From JBAUHN01 sp049680295 (GTDB lineage: Bacteria > Pseudomonadota > Alphaproteobacteria > Rhodobacterales > Rhodobacteraceae): DNA of 26,069 nt. The translations under genes were made by a program, and so were the position numbers. The stretch covers positions 1-26,069 of the forward strand of contig JBAUHN010000304.1 of NCBI GenBank assembly GCA_049680295.1, given 5' to 3'. Positions 14,453 to 22,205 of this stretch are shown here, piece by piece; the stretch's first letter is position 1; each line of letters opens with the position of its first letter. Under the pieces are notes generated by a model. The model did no database searches. It saw only the letters and a list, made by a program, of their open reading frames with translations, and had not been told where the DNA came from.

Positions 14453-15753
14453 CTGACTTTTTCGCTGGCATTGATCCAGTGGTCTACGCCCCGGATGCCC
14501 CTGCCGACAAACTGGCGTTTCGCCACTATAACGCCAATGAGATCATCGCCGGAAAGACGATGAAAGACCATCTGCGGTTTTCAGTTGCCTGGTGGCACAG
14601 TTTTGCCTGGCCGGGCGGCGATCCTTTTGGTGGCCAGACGTTTGAACGGCCGTGGTTCGGTGACAGCATGGAACTGGCGCGGTTGAAGGCGGATGTCGCG
14701 TTTGAATTATTCGCACTGCTGGGACAGCCGTATTATTGTTTTCACGATGCCGACATCCGCCCAGAAGGTGCGGATTTTACTGAAAACACCCGCAATTTGA
14801 ACAAGATAGTGGACCATCTTGAGGCGAAAATGGCCAAAGGCGGGCCCAAGCTATTATGGGGCACGGCCAATCTGTTTTCGCACCGTCGCTATATGTCGGG
14901 TGCGGCAACGAACCCTGATCCGGAGGTGTTTGCTTTTTCCGCGGCGACGGTGAAAACCTGCATGGATGCGACGCACCGATTGGGCGGTGAAAACTATGTT
15001 TTATGGGGCGGGCGCGAAGGTTACGAGACGTTGCTCAACACCGATCTGGCCCGCGAACGCGCCCAAGCCGGGCGGTTTTTGCAGATGGTGGTCGAGTATA
15101 AGCATAAAGTTGGGTTCAAAGGCGCGATCCTGATTGAACCAAAACCGCAAGAGCCGACAAAACATCAATACGACTACGACGTCGCGACGGTTTACGGTTT
15201 TTTGAAAGATTTCGGTCTTGAGCAGGAAGTTCAGATGAACCTTGAACAGGGTCATGCCATTCTGGCCGGTCACAGCTTTGAACATGAACTGGCGATGGCC
15301 TCATCGTTAGGGGTATTCGGATCCATTGATATGAACCGAAATGACTATCAATCGGGATGGGACACGGACCAGTTTCCCAACAACGTGCCTGAGGTCGCAT
15401 TGGCCTATTATGAGGTCTTGAAGGCGGGTGGATTTACGTCGGGCGGCACCAATTTTGACGCGAAGTTACGACGCCAAAGCCTTGATCCCATTGATCTTGT
15501 TGCGGCGCATGTGGGCGCGATGGATATTTGCGCGCGTGGGCTGAAGGCGGCCATCGCAATGCAGCAAGATGGCGGTTTGGAAACGGCCCGCGCTGCGCGC
15601 TATGCGGGGTGGGACGAAAGTAGCGCGCAGGCCTTGATGAAGGATGCGACGCTCGACAGTATCACAAAGGACGTAGTGGCCCGAGGCATCAATCCGCAGC
15701 CCCGTTCTGGTCGTCAGGAAGTGCTCGAAAACTATGTGTCGCGATTTGTGTAA
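14449..15753 (+). CDS. xylA: Xylose isomerase
   Basis: The enzyme interconverts D-xylose and D-xylulose using two divalent metal ions. The 434-residue protein shows the active-site His motif HSFAWPGGDPFG, FHDADIRPEG, GGREGYETLLNTD and the metal-ligand IEPKPQEPTKHQYDYD. The metal ligands in NLEQGHAILAGHSFEHELA, IDMNRND, GWDTDQF and NFDAK are also all present. SGRQEVLENY closes the protein as in the long (class II) isomerases. It starts at ATG 14449, overlapping xylB. The start and length agree with the family. The sequence looks fully functional. Confidence 0.96.
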   Translation: MTDFFAGIDPVVYAPDAPADKLAFRHYNANEIIAGKTMKDHLRFSVAWWHSFAWPGGDPFGGQTFERPWFGDSMELARLKADVAFELFALLGQPYYCFHDADIRPEGADFTENTRNLNKIVDHLEAKMAKGGPKLLWGTANLFSHRRYMSGAATNPDPEVFAFSAATVKTCMDATHRLGGENYVLWGGREGYETLLNTDLARERAQAGRFLQMVVEYKHKVGFKGAILIEPKPQEPTKHQYDYDVATVYGFLKDFGLEQEVQMNLEQGHAILAGHSFEHELAMASSLGVFGSIDMNRNDYQSGWDTDQFPNNVPEVALAYYEVLKAGGFTSGGTNFDAKLRRQSLDPIDLVAAHVGAMDICARGLKAAIAMQQDGGLETARAARYAGWDESSAQALMKDATLDSITKDVVARGINPQPRSGRQEVLENYVSRFV

Positions 15754-15765
15754 AAGGGCGGAACC

Positions 15766-16701
15766 ATGAGCGTGATCCTTGCCGATGTAGGCGGCACAAA
15801 CCTGCGGTTCGCTGTGGCCACAGATGGGGCCATTGATGCCACCCGGACGCTGTCGTTAAAAAACGATTGCTATGACAGTTTTTACGCCGCATTGGCGCAT
15901 TTTCTGACCGTTGCACAGGTGGCTCAGATTGATGGGTTTACAGTTGCGGTCGCAGGTCCGGTGTCGGGTCATGTGGCGCGGTTGACCAATCGGGACTGGA
16001 CTATTGATACCCATCAACTGATGCGGAATTACCCCGGAACTTTTGCAAAAATATTGAATGATTTAAGTGCTTTGGGGTACGCTCTTGATACCTTGAGCCC
16101 GGCGGATGTCAGGCCGGTCTTAAAAGGATCGCGACGCAGCGCTGAGGGGGACATGCGTCTGGTTCTGGGCGTGGGTACTGGTCTGAACGTCAGCCCGGTT
16201 TTGCGCCATGCCGGTTGCGTGACCTGCCTTAAAGCCGAGGCTGGTTTGGCAAGCTTGCCAACCGGTGTTTTCAGGCATTTGCAGGCCTATGTCGGACCCG
16301 AAAACGCCCGTGGATTTACGATTGTCGAAGATGCATTATCGGGGCGCGGATTGGCGCGGTTTCACCATCTTGCCACCGGCAGCGAGATGCGTGGCGAAGC
16401 GATCATGCACGCGGCCGCACGCGGCGAAGCCCAAGCGGTGGAAAGCGTCAGCGTCTTTGCCCGGATGCTGGGTGACTTTGTGCAGGACCTAAATCTGCAG
16501 TATTTTCCGACGGGGGGAATTTACCTTGCCGGCGGCGTTGTGCGCGGACTGCTCGACACTGCCTGCCGCACAATCCTGCTCGACACCTTGCAGGCGACCC
16601 AAGCCAACAGACCAAATTTGTGCGACATCCCTGTCTCGGTCATTGTGCAGGACACTGCCGCTTTGATCGGCTGCCTGCATTACGCACAAATGCGGGATTA
16701 A
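15766..16701 (+). CDS. glk: Glucokinase-family kinase (Glk), atypical sugar site
   Basis: The 311-residue protein has the Glk phosphate motif ADVGGTNLRFAV (6-17), GPVSGHVARLTNRDW, the catalytic Asn98-Asp99 in NDLSALGY, LGVGTGLNVSPV (134-145), Glu158 and Glu188 (IVEDALSGRGL). In E. coli Glk, the glucose contacts are Asn99, Asp100, Glu157, His160 and Glu187. Here the EGGH motif reads EAGL, so the histidine is Leu161. Most members phosphorylate glucose to glucose 6-phosphate. The altered site leaves real doubt about substrate or activity. GGGCGGA precedes the ATG, and it follows xylA after 12 bases as the last gene of the operon. Confidence 0.85.
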   Translation: MSVILADVGGTNLRFAVATDGAIDATRTLSLKNDCYDSFYAALAHFLTVAQVAQIDGFTVAVAGPVSGHVARLTNRDWTIDTHQLMRNYPGTFAKILNDLSALGYALDTLSPADVRPVLKGSRRSAEGDMRLVLGVGTGLNVSPVLRHAGCVTCLKAEAGLASLPTGVFRHLQAYVGPENARGFTIVEDALSGRGLARFHHLATGSEMRGEAIMHAAARGEAQAVESVSVFARMLGDFVQDLNLQYFPTGGIYLAGGVVRGLLDTACRTILLDTLQATQANRPNLCDIPVSVIVQDTAALIGCLHYAQMRD

Positions 16702-16781
16702 CCCTGCCACCAGATAACGCCCACAAATCGGGCCCCTTCTGGTGCTGATAGCGAGCTTTGCACGCGGCGACGCGGCAGGCT

Positions 16782-16886
16782 TAGAGCGCCCCGCCTTAAA
16801 CATGTTTCACTTGTTCGCTGCCTTCGCCTGCGGCTCAACGCGAAAAGTGATGCTTAATGGCTCAGGTTAAAGGCGGGACGCTTTAG
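16782..16886. repeat. Long imperfect inverted repeat, MITE- or REP-like
   Basis: The outer arms are TAGAGCGCCCCGCCTT around 16782-16797 and, on the other strand, TAAAGCGTCCCGCCTTT around 16869-16885. Inside them CACTTGTTCGC (16808-16818) faces GCGAAAAGTG (16840-16849), so the about 105-bp unit folds into a nested hairpin. It lies in the 352-bp gap between glk and kynA. It may be a dispersed non-autonomous element or a transcript-ending structure; a genome comparison would decide. The remaining gap also holds a palindrome CGGCGCGCGCCG (16905-16916) and presumably the kynA promoter, with no gene seen. Confidence 0.5.
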
Positions 16887-17053
16887 TGCCCAAATCAAGA
16901 GTACCGGCGCGCGCCGAAATTGTGTTTTAGGTCTAAAATATTAGTACTTGAAGCATTCTGCGTATCGCCGTACCGTTTGCCCGTTGGAACAGGCAGGCGG
17001 ACCGGCGGATTTCACCGACGCAACGGATAAGCACATTCAATAAAGGACATGAG

Positions 17054-17881
17054 ATGAGCGATTTTGACCATGCCGCGAAGGGCGCAAAGATGGATTTTGC
17101 CCAGGACAAATCCTATGGTGACTATCTGGGATTGGACCGCATCCTGACAGTCGAAAACCCGCTGTCGATGGCGCATGACGGTCTGTTGTTCATTATCCAG
17201 CATCAAACTTCTGAGCTTTGGATGAAACTGGCGATCCACGAACTTACGGCGGCGCGTTTAGCCATTAAAAGCAGCGACTTGCAACCCGCTTTTAAGATGC
17301 TTTCACGGGTTTCGCGGATATTCGAACAGCTTAACAGTGCCTGGGACGTGCTGCGCACGATGACGCCCAGTGAATACACCGCATTTCGCCCGCATCTGGG
17401 TTCATCCTCGGGGTTTCAGTCATATCAGTATCGGTTGATTGAATACCTGCTGGGAAACCGCAACGCGGCGCTGACCAAATTACACGCACATACGCCGCAG
17501 CCTCATGCGGCTTTGCTGGCGGAAATGGCGCAGCCCAGCCTTTACCAGGTCGCGATTGACTTATTGACGCAACGGTTAGGGGTGCCGCCTTTGTCTGGCG
17601 ATCCAAAACCAGCGGCCTGGGTGGCGGATCCTGCGGTTCAGGCGCTGTGGAAAAAGGTTTATGAGGACCCTGCAACCCATTGGGAACTTTATGAACTGGC
17701 GGAAAAATTGGTTGATCTTGAGGATTATTTTCGCCGCTGGCGGTTTAATCACGTGACCACGGTTGAGCGCATTATCGGTTTCAAAAGAGGCACCGGTGGT
17801 ACATCAGGTGTGGCCTATTTGCGCAAAATGCTGGAAGTAGAATTGTTTCCTGAGCTTTGGCATGTCAGAGGAGAGCTGTAA
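17054..17881 (+). CDS. kynA: Tryptophan 2,3-dioxygenase
   Basis: The heme enzyme oxidises L-tryptophan to N-formylkynurenine, the first step of the kynurenine pathway. The 275-residue length fits the bacterial family. LFIIQHQTSELWMKL carries the distal His, GSSSGFQSYQYRLIEYLLGN lines the substrate pocket, and the C-terminal RRWRFNHVTTVERIIGFKRG carries the heme-ligand His, followed by GTGGTSGVAYLRK. AAAGGAC at about 17042-17048 supports the start ATG. The stop TAA is followed immediately by the kynU GTG, showing a two-gene unit. Confidence 0.95.
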   Translation: MSDFDHAAKGAKMDFAQDKSYGDYLGLDRILTVENPLSMAHDGLLFIIQHQTSELWMKLAIHELTAARLAIKSSDLQPAFKMLSRVSRIFEQLNSAWDVLRTMTPSEYTAFRPHLGSSSGFQSYQYRLIEYLLGNRNAALTKLHAHTPQPHAALLAEMAQPSLYQVAIDLLTQRLGVPPLSGDPKPAAWVADPAVQALWKKVYEDPATHWELYELAEKLVDLEDYFRRWRFNHVTTVERIIGFKRGTGGTSGVAYLRKMLEVELFPELWHVRGEL

Positions 17882-19072
17882 GTGGCTGACGTACTTAGAA
17901 AAGAACTGTTCGACCTGCCCAAGGGCGTCGTTTATCTGGACGGCAATTCGCTGGGGCCCTTGCCAAGTGCCGTGCCTGCGCGGGTCGCCGATATGTTGCG
18001 TGATGAATGGGGGGCCTTGCTGATCAAGGGCTGGAATGCGGCAGGCTGGATGGATATGCCCGCGCGTATCGGCAACCAGGTCGGACGTCTGATTGGTGCG
18101 CCCAAGGGCAGCGTTGTTTTGGGCGATACATTGTCGGTCAAAGTCTATCAGGCGGCTGCTGCCGCCCTGAAAATGCGCCCCAAGCGCAAGGTGATTCTGT
18201 CTGACACCGGAAATTTCCCAACTGATCTTTACATGGTCGAAGGGCTGATCAAAACGCTGGATCAGGGGTATGAATTGCGCACCGTGGCCCCGCAGGATGT
18301 GGCGGATGCGATCACGGATGACGTGGCGGCGGTCATGTTAACACAGGTCGATTACCGGACCGGTCGGGTGCATGATATGGCCGCTCTGACGCATGCGGCG
18401 CATAGTGCGGGTGCGGTGATGATCTGGGATCTGGCCCATAGCGCGGGTGCGATTGAGGTGGACATTGCCGCATCGAACGCGGAATTCGCCATTGGCTGCA
18501 CCTATAAGTACCTCAACGGCGGTCCCGGCGCCCCGGCGTTTATCTATGTGCGGCCCGACTTGGTGGATCATATTGAGCCTGCGCTTTGTGGATGGCTGGG
18601 CCATGAGCAACCGTTTGAATTTGCACTGAACTACCGTCCCGGTGTGGGGATCGAGCGGATGCGTGTTGGCACCCCGCCGGTGATCCAGATGGTGGCGTTG
18701 GATATTGCCATGCAAATCTGGGACAGTGTGGATATGGCGGATGTGCGCCGTGCCTCTGTTGTCTTGCAAGAACAGTTCATCGCCGAGGTCGAGGCGCGTG
18801 TGCCCGAACTCACCCTGGCAAGCCCGCGTGATAGCAGCCTGCGCGGCTCGCAGGTGTCATTTGAATTTGAACAGGGCTATGCCGCAATGCAGGCGTTGAT
18901 CCACCATGATGTCATCGGTGATTTTCGGGCGCCCAATATCATGCGTTTTGGGTTCACACCGCTTTATATTGACGCACAGGATGTCACGACCGCCGTTGAC
19001 CGTATTGAAAAAGTCATGCGTGGAAAGCTGTGGGATGATCCGGTGTTTAAGACACGCAACCGGGTGACCTAA
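17882..19072 (+). CDS. kynU: Kynureninase
   Basis: This PLP enzyme cleaves kynurenine to anthranilate and alanine. The 396-residue protein shows VYLDGNSLGPLPSAVP, GDTLSVKVYQAAAAAL, SDTGNFPTDLYMVEGL, MIWDLAHSAGA and YKYLNGGPGAPAF, which holds the PLP-binding lysine. It starts at a GTG directly after the kynA stop, with AGAGGAGAG (17866-17875) as a strong ribosome binding site, so the two are translated together. A kynurenine formamidase, needed between KynA and KynU, is not next to them. It converges on znuB with an 11-base gap. Confidence 0.96.
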   Translation: MADVLRKELFDLPKGVVYLDGNSLGPLPSAVPARVADMLRDEWGALLIKGWNAAGWMDMPARIGNQVGRLIGAPKGSVVLGDTLSVKVYQAAAAALKMRPKRKVILSDTGNFPTDLYMVEGLIKTLDQGYELRTVAPQDVADAITDDVAAVMLTQVDYRTGRVHDMAALTHAAHSAGAVMIWDLAHSAGAIEVDIAASNAEFAIGCTYKYLNGGPGAPAFIYVRPDLVDHIEPALCGWLGHEQPFEFALNYRPGVGIERMRVGTPPVIQMVALDIAMQIWDSVDMADVRRASVVLQEQFIAEVEARVPELTLASPRDSSLRGSQVSFEFEQGYAAMQALIHHDVIGDFRAPNIMRFGFTPLYIDAQDVTTAVDRIEKVMRGKLWDDPVFKTRNRVT

Positions 19073-19083
19073 ACGCGCGCCGG

Positions 19084-19878
19084 TCAACCCGCTTTGCGAA
19101 GGGATGACCCGCCCAGACCAAAGATAAATACGGCTGCAGCCAGACAGACGATGGTCGGGCCCGTGGGCGTGTCGAATGCGAATGACAAAGCCAGCCCGCC
19201 CAACGCAGATGTGACCCCGATCAGCAGTGCAAATCCGGCCATCGCCTCGGGTGTGCGGGCAAAGGGGCGGGCTGCGGCTGCGGGAATGATCAGCATCGCC
19301 GCGATCAGCAAGGCGCCGACGACTTTGATGGCGACCGCAACCGTGATGGCCAATGCGATGGTCAGAACCATTTGTTCGCGCCTCGGGTTAATGCCGCTGG
19401 CCCGCGCCAAATCCGGGCTCAGAGTGGCGCTGAGCAGGGCAGACCAGCGCCACAGCACCAGCGCCAAAACCAAGATGGCTCCGATCCAGATCACCCATAG
19501 ATCAGGGCGCGATACCGCCAGAATGTCGCCAAACAAAAACGCCATCAGATCAACCCGGACCCCCGGCACAAAGGAAATCGCTACCAGCCCTGCTGCCAGC
19601 GATGCATGGGCCAGAACACCCAGCAACGCGTCACTGCCAACGCCGCGGCCGGTCAGCCTGTTAAAGGTGACAGCAATCGCCAATGCGATGATCAAAACGC
19701 CAAAGGTAATCGGCAGATCAAACGCCAGTGCAATGGCCACGCCCAGCAAGGCAGCATGCGACGTTGCATCGCCAAAATAGGCCATGCGGCGCCATAGCAC
19801 AAAACACCCCAGCGGCGCTGCGGCCAGGGCAACGCCCACACCGGCCAATGCGGCCCGGACCAGAAAATCATCCAACAT
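19084..19878 (-). CDS. znuB: Zinc ABC transporter permease
   Basis: The 264-residue protein has multiple hydrophobic helices, begins MLDDFLVRAALAGVGVALAAAP and has the family motif WRRMAYFGDATSHAALLGVAIAL. Later segments include FNRLTGRGVGSDALLGVLAHA and GALLIAAMLIIPAAAARPFA. These match the ZnuB/MntB permease family that moves zinc across the inner membrane. The ATG at 19878 shares one base with the znuC stop (TGATG). A GTG directly before it, giving one more residue, cannot be excluded. It is the last gene of zur-znuC-znuB and converges on kynU. Confidence 0.92.
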   Translation of the reverse strand: MLDDFLVRAALAGVGVALAAAPLGCFVLWRRMAYFGDATSHAALLGVAIALAFDLPITFGVLIIALAIAVTFNRLTGRGVGSDALLGVLAHASLAAGLVAISFVPGVRVDLMAFLFGDILAVSRPDLWVIWIGAILVLALVLWRWSALLSATLSPDLARASGINPRREQMVLTIALAITVAVAIKVVGALLIAAMLIIPAAAARPFARTPEAMAGFALLIGVTSALGGLALSFAFDTPTGPTIVCLAAAVFIFGLGGSSLRKAG

Positions 19879-20624
19879 CACTGCCTCGCATCTGAATGGC
19901 CATGGTCGCCTTCCGGATCATGCGAATGGCTGTGCTGATGCCGGTAAAGCGCCAATGCGCCCTGGGTTCCGCTGCCAAACAAGGCGCGGTATTCCGGGGC
20001 GCTGGCGACGACTTCGGGGGCCCCTTCGCAACAGACGTGGCCGTTCAGGCACAACACCCGGTCCGAGGCCGCCATAACAACGTGCAAATCGTGGCTGACC
20101 ATCAAGACGGCGCAGTTCATGTCGCCGCGGACCGCCGCGATCTGGTTGTAGAAAGCCGCCGCACCGGGCTGATCCAGACCTTGCGTCGCCTCATCCAGGA
20201 TCAGAATGTCAGGACGGTTCAGCAAAGCCCGCGCCAGCAACACCCGCTGAAATTGCCCCCCCGACAGCCCCGCCATTTGACGGTGTCCCAGATCCGTGAC
20301 ACCGGCCTTATCCAAAGCATCTGACATCTGGCCGTTTGATACCCGCGCAGGCAGGTTCAAAAACCGCTTAACGGTCAGGGGCAACGTGGCGTCGATGGCC
20401 AGTTTTTGCGGGACATATCCAATGCGTAAACCTTTGGCGCGGGTGACCGTGCCTTTGACCGGTTCCAACGCGCCAATCAGTGCACGCAGCAAGCTGGATT
20501 TACCGGACCCGTTTGGCCCCACAATGGTCACGATTTCACCGCGCTCGATGGTGAAATCCACATCCCTCAGGACGGTTTTCCCCCCGTAGGCCAGGCCCAG
20601 ATCGCGCGTCTCAATCAGCGCCAT
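19878..20624 (-). CDS. znuC: Zinc ABC transporter ATP-binding protein
   Basis: The 248-residue ATPase powers ZnuB. GPNGSGKSSLLRALIG is Walker A, YVPQKLAIDATLPL the Q-loop region, LSGGQFQRVLLARALL the signature, ILILDEATQGLD Walker B, and VSHDLH contains the switch histidine. The C-terminus is rich in histidine and acid (YRHQHSHSHDPEGDHGHSDA), as often seen in zinc transport ATPases. The ATG at 20624 overlaps the zur stop by one base (TAATG), and the start suits the ABC homology at MALIETRDLGLAYGG. An upstream in-frame start at 20654 lies within zur. Confidence 0.94.
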   Translation of the reverse strand: MALIETRDLGLAYGGKTVLRDVDFTIERGEIVTIVGPNGSGKSSLLRALIGALEPVKGTVTRAKGLRIGYVPQKLAIDATLPLTVKRFLNLPARVSNGQMSDALDKAGVTDLGHRQMAGLSGGQFQRVLLARALLNRPDILILDEATQGLDQPGAAAFYNQIAAVRGDMNCAVLMVSHDLHVVMAASDRVLCLNGHVCCEGAPEVVASAPEYRALFGSGTQGALALYRHQHSHSHDPEGDHGHSDARQ

Positions 20625-21115
20625 TACGCACCCTCTGCCTGACAGGCGGGGCACAGGCCCTCGGCTTCGATCACCGTGCGTTCGATGGTAAACCCTGCGG
20701 CACGTGCCGCATCATCCAATCGCCCCTGACGGTTGCCGGTATCAGCCTCGGCCACGGATTTGCAGGTCCGGCATATCAAAAACGCCGGATCATGGTCGGT
20801 CCCCAGATGGGCGCAGGCGATATAGGCGTTCAGCGCTTCGATCTTGTGGACAAACCCGGCCTTGACCAGAAAATCCAATGCGCGGTAGGCCACAGGCGGC
20901 TGCGACCCCAGACCGCTCAGCGAAAGCTGTTCGAGCAGATCATAGGCACCCATCGCGCGGTGCTCACGCAGCAAAATCTCAAGCGCGCGCAGGCGCACCG
21001 GGGTCAGGTTCAACCCATGTGTCGCACAATGCGATTGCGCACGAGATAAGGTCGTGGACACGCAGTTTGCGTGGTCATGGGCATGAAAACCGATGGCAGA
21101 GGGGGCGGGCGGCAT
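20624..21115 (-). CDS. zur: Fur-family zinc uptake regulator
   Basis: The 163-residue protein is a Fur-family repressor that binds DNA when loaded with zinc. NLTPVRLRALEILLREHRAMGAYDLLEQL and PPVAYRALDFLVKAGFVHKIEAL form the winged helix. The dimerisation half has the structural zinc ligands CRTC and CPAC (near the end) and a histidine-bearing YIACAHLGTDHDPAFLICR. Zur rather than Fur or Mur is indicated by the Zn-transport neighbours, the C-terminal Cys pairs and a Zur-type palindrome in its divergent promoter. It leads the zur-znuC-znuB unit and is likely to repress itself together with znuA. Confidence 0.92.
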   Translation of the reverse strand: MPPAPSAIGFHAHDHANCVSTTLSRAQSHCATHGLNLTPVRLRALEILLREHRAMGAYDLLEQLSLSGLGSQPPVAYRALDFLVKAGFVHKIEALNAYIACAHLGTDHDPAFLICRTCKSVAEADTGNRQGRLDDAARAAGFTIERTVIEAEGLCPACQAEGA

Positions 21116-21146
21116 GGCGGGCTCATTGGATCAGGAATAGAGACTT

Positions 21147-21163
21147 GATATGTTATAACATCC
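21147..21163. promoter_or_regulatory. Zur box between zur and znuA
   Basis: The sequence GATATGTTATAACATCC contains a perfect 12-bp palindrome, ATGTTATAACAT (21150-21161). It matches the TGTTATA-N-TAACA-like sites recognised by alphaproteobacterial Zur as far as I recall. It lies 32 bases before the zur start and about 45 before znuA, so it can control both directions. TATAAC inside it could serve as a -10 box. Confidence 0.75.
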
Positions 21164-21205
21164 ACTATAGCAAGCGATTCAATTTTGAAAACAGGGGAAA
21201 AGCCG

Positions 21206-22153
21206 ATGTTCCGTTTACTGATCGCACTGCTTGTCGTTTCATGTCCGCTGCGGGCAGAGCCGTTGCAGGTTGTTGCGGATATTGCCCCGGTCCATTCGCT
21301 GGTTGCGCGCGTGATGCAAGGGGCTGGCGTTCCATCATTGGCCATTCCGCCGGGGGCCTCGCCCCACGGCTATGCCATGCGCCCGTCCGAAGCGCGGGCC
21401 TTGTCGCAGGCCGATGTCGTGATCTGGATCGGGCCGGAATTGACGCCGTGGTTGCAAAACGGTCTCGATACGCTGGCCGGTGATGCGGTGCATCTGGCTT
21501 TGGCGGATGTGCCCGACACAGTGCTGCACCCTTTGCGCGAAGGGGCACTGTTTGATGCGCATGATCATGATCAAGACCACGACGACCACGAAGATCATGA
21601 CGATCACGATGAACACGCGGATCATGAAGAGCACCATGATTTCGACCCCCACAGTTGGCTGGACCCGCGCAATGGCGCAGTCTGGCTGGGTGCTATCGCT
21701 GACCAGCTTGGCCTTCTGGACCCGGAAAATGCAGCGCTTTACCGCGCCAATGCGGTCGCGGGCCGGGCGGAACTGGCCGAGCTTGAGGCGCAAATCGCCC
21801 AGACGTTATCGGGGCTGCAAACCCGTCCATTTGTGGTGTTCCATGATGCCTACCACTATTTTGAAGCCCGTTTTGAGGTCGAGGCGGTTGCCGCCATCAG
21901 CCTGAGCGATGCCTCAGCCCCCAGTGCTGCGCAGGTCGCACAGGTACGCGATGTGATTGCGGATCAGGGTGTGGTTTGCGTCTTTGCCGAGCCACAAAGC
22001 AATCCCGGGCTTATTTCGTCAGTGACAGAACAGCAGCTGACAAAGGCTGCCGTTCTGGACCCCTTGGGCAGGGATCAGCCTTTGGGGCCAATGCTATACG
22101 CCAAGATGCTAAGGCAGATGGCAAATGCGATGGACGGATGCCTGCGGCCCTGA
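21206..22153 (+). CDS. znuA: Zinc ABC transporter substrate-binding protein
   Basis: The 315-residue periplasmic zinc-binding protein of the cluster 9 family has a signal peptide (MFRLLIALLVVSCPLRA) and the mature start EPLQVVADIAPVHSLV. GASPHGYAMRPSEARAL, DFDPHSWLDPRNGAVWL, and VFHDAYHYFEARF hold the three His ligands. VFAEPQSNPGL supplies the fourth region. Between them lies a long His/Asp-rich loop (about residues 113-146, HDHDQDHDDHEDHDDHDEHA and on), usual in ZnuA and thought to gather zinc. GGGGAAAAG sits just upstream of the ATG at 21206, preferred over 21185. Transcribed away from zur through the Zur box. Confidence 0.94.
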   Translation: MFRLLIALLVVSCPLRAEPLQVVADIAPVHSLVARVMQGAGVPSLAIPPGASPHGYAMRPSEARALSQADVVIWIGPELTPWLQNGLDTLAGDAVHLALADVPDTVLHPLREGALFDAHDHDQDHDDHEDHDDHDEHADHEEHHDFDPHSWLDPRNGAVWLGAIADQLGLLDPENAALYRANAVAGRAELAELEAQIAQTLSGLQTRPFVVFHDAYHYFEARFEVEAVAAISLSDASAPSAAQVAQVRDVIADQGVVCVFAEPQSNPGLISSVTEQQLTKAAVLDPLGRDQPLGPMLYAKMLRQMANAMDGCLRP

Positions 22154-22163
22154 TTGTGCAATC

Positions 22164-22186
22164 TGCCCGCGCAATGATTGCGGGCA
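22164..22186 (+). terminator. Terminator between znuA and phoX
   Basis: TGCCCGC (22164-22170) pairs with GCGGGCA (22180-22186), extendable with AAT/ATT across the loop. It starts 11 bases after the znuA stop and 20 bases before the phoX stop, followed by AATTGTTCT. It probably ends znuA and could serve the converging phoX transcript as well, though the T run is weak. Confidence 0.5.
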
Positions 22187-22205
22187 AATTGTTCTGCTTC
22201 ACGGA

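Noticed and set aside
14449..15753. Suspected missing metal ligand in XylA (NLEQGHA instead of the usual NIEANHA)
   Set aside because: The ligand Glu and His are both kept; only intervening residues differ, so the enzyme should be normal.
16702..16747. CACCAGA/TCTGGTG stem directly after glk as the xylose operon terminator
   Set aside because: The loop is large and no T run follows; it may contribute to termination but is not convincing by itself.
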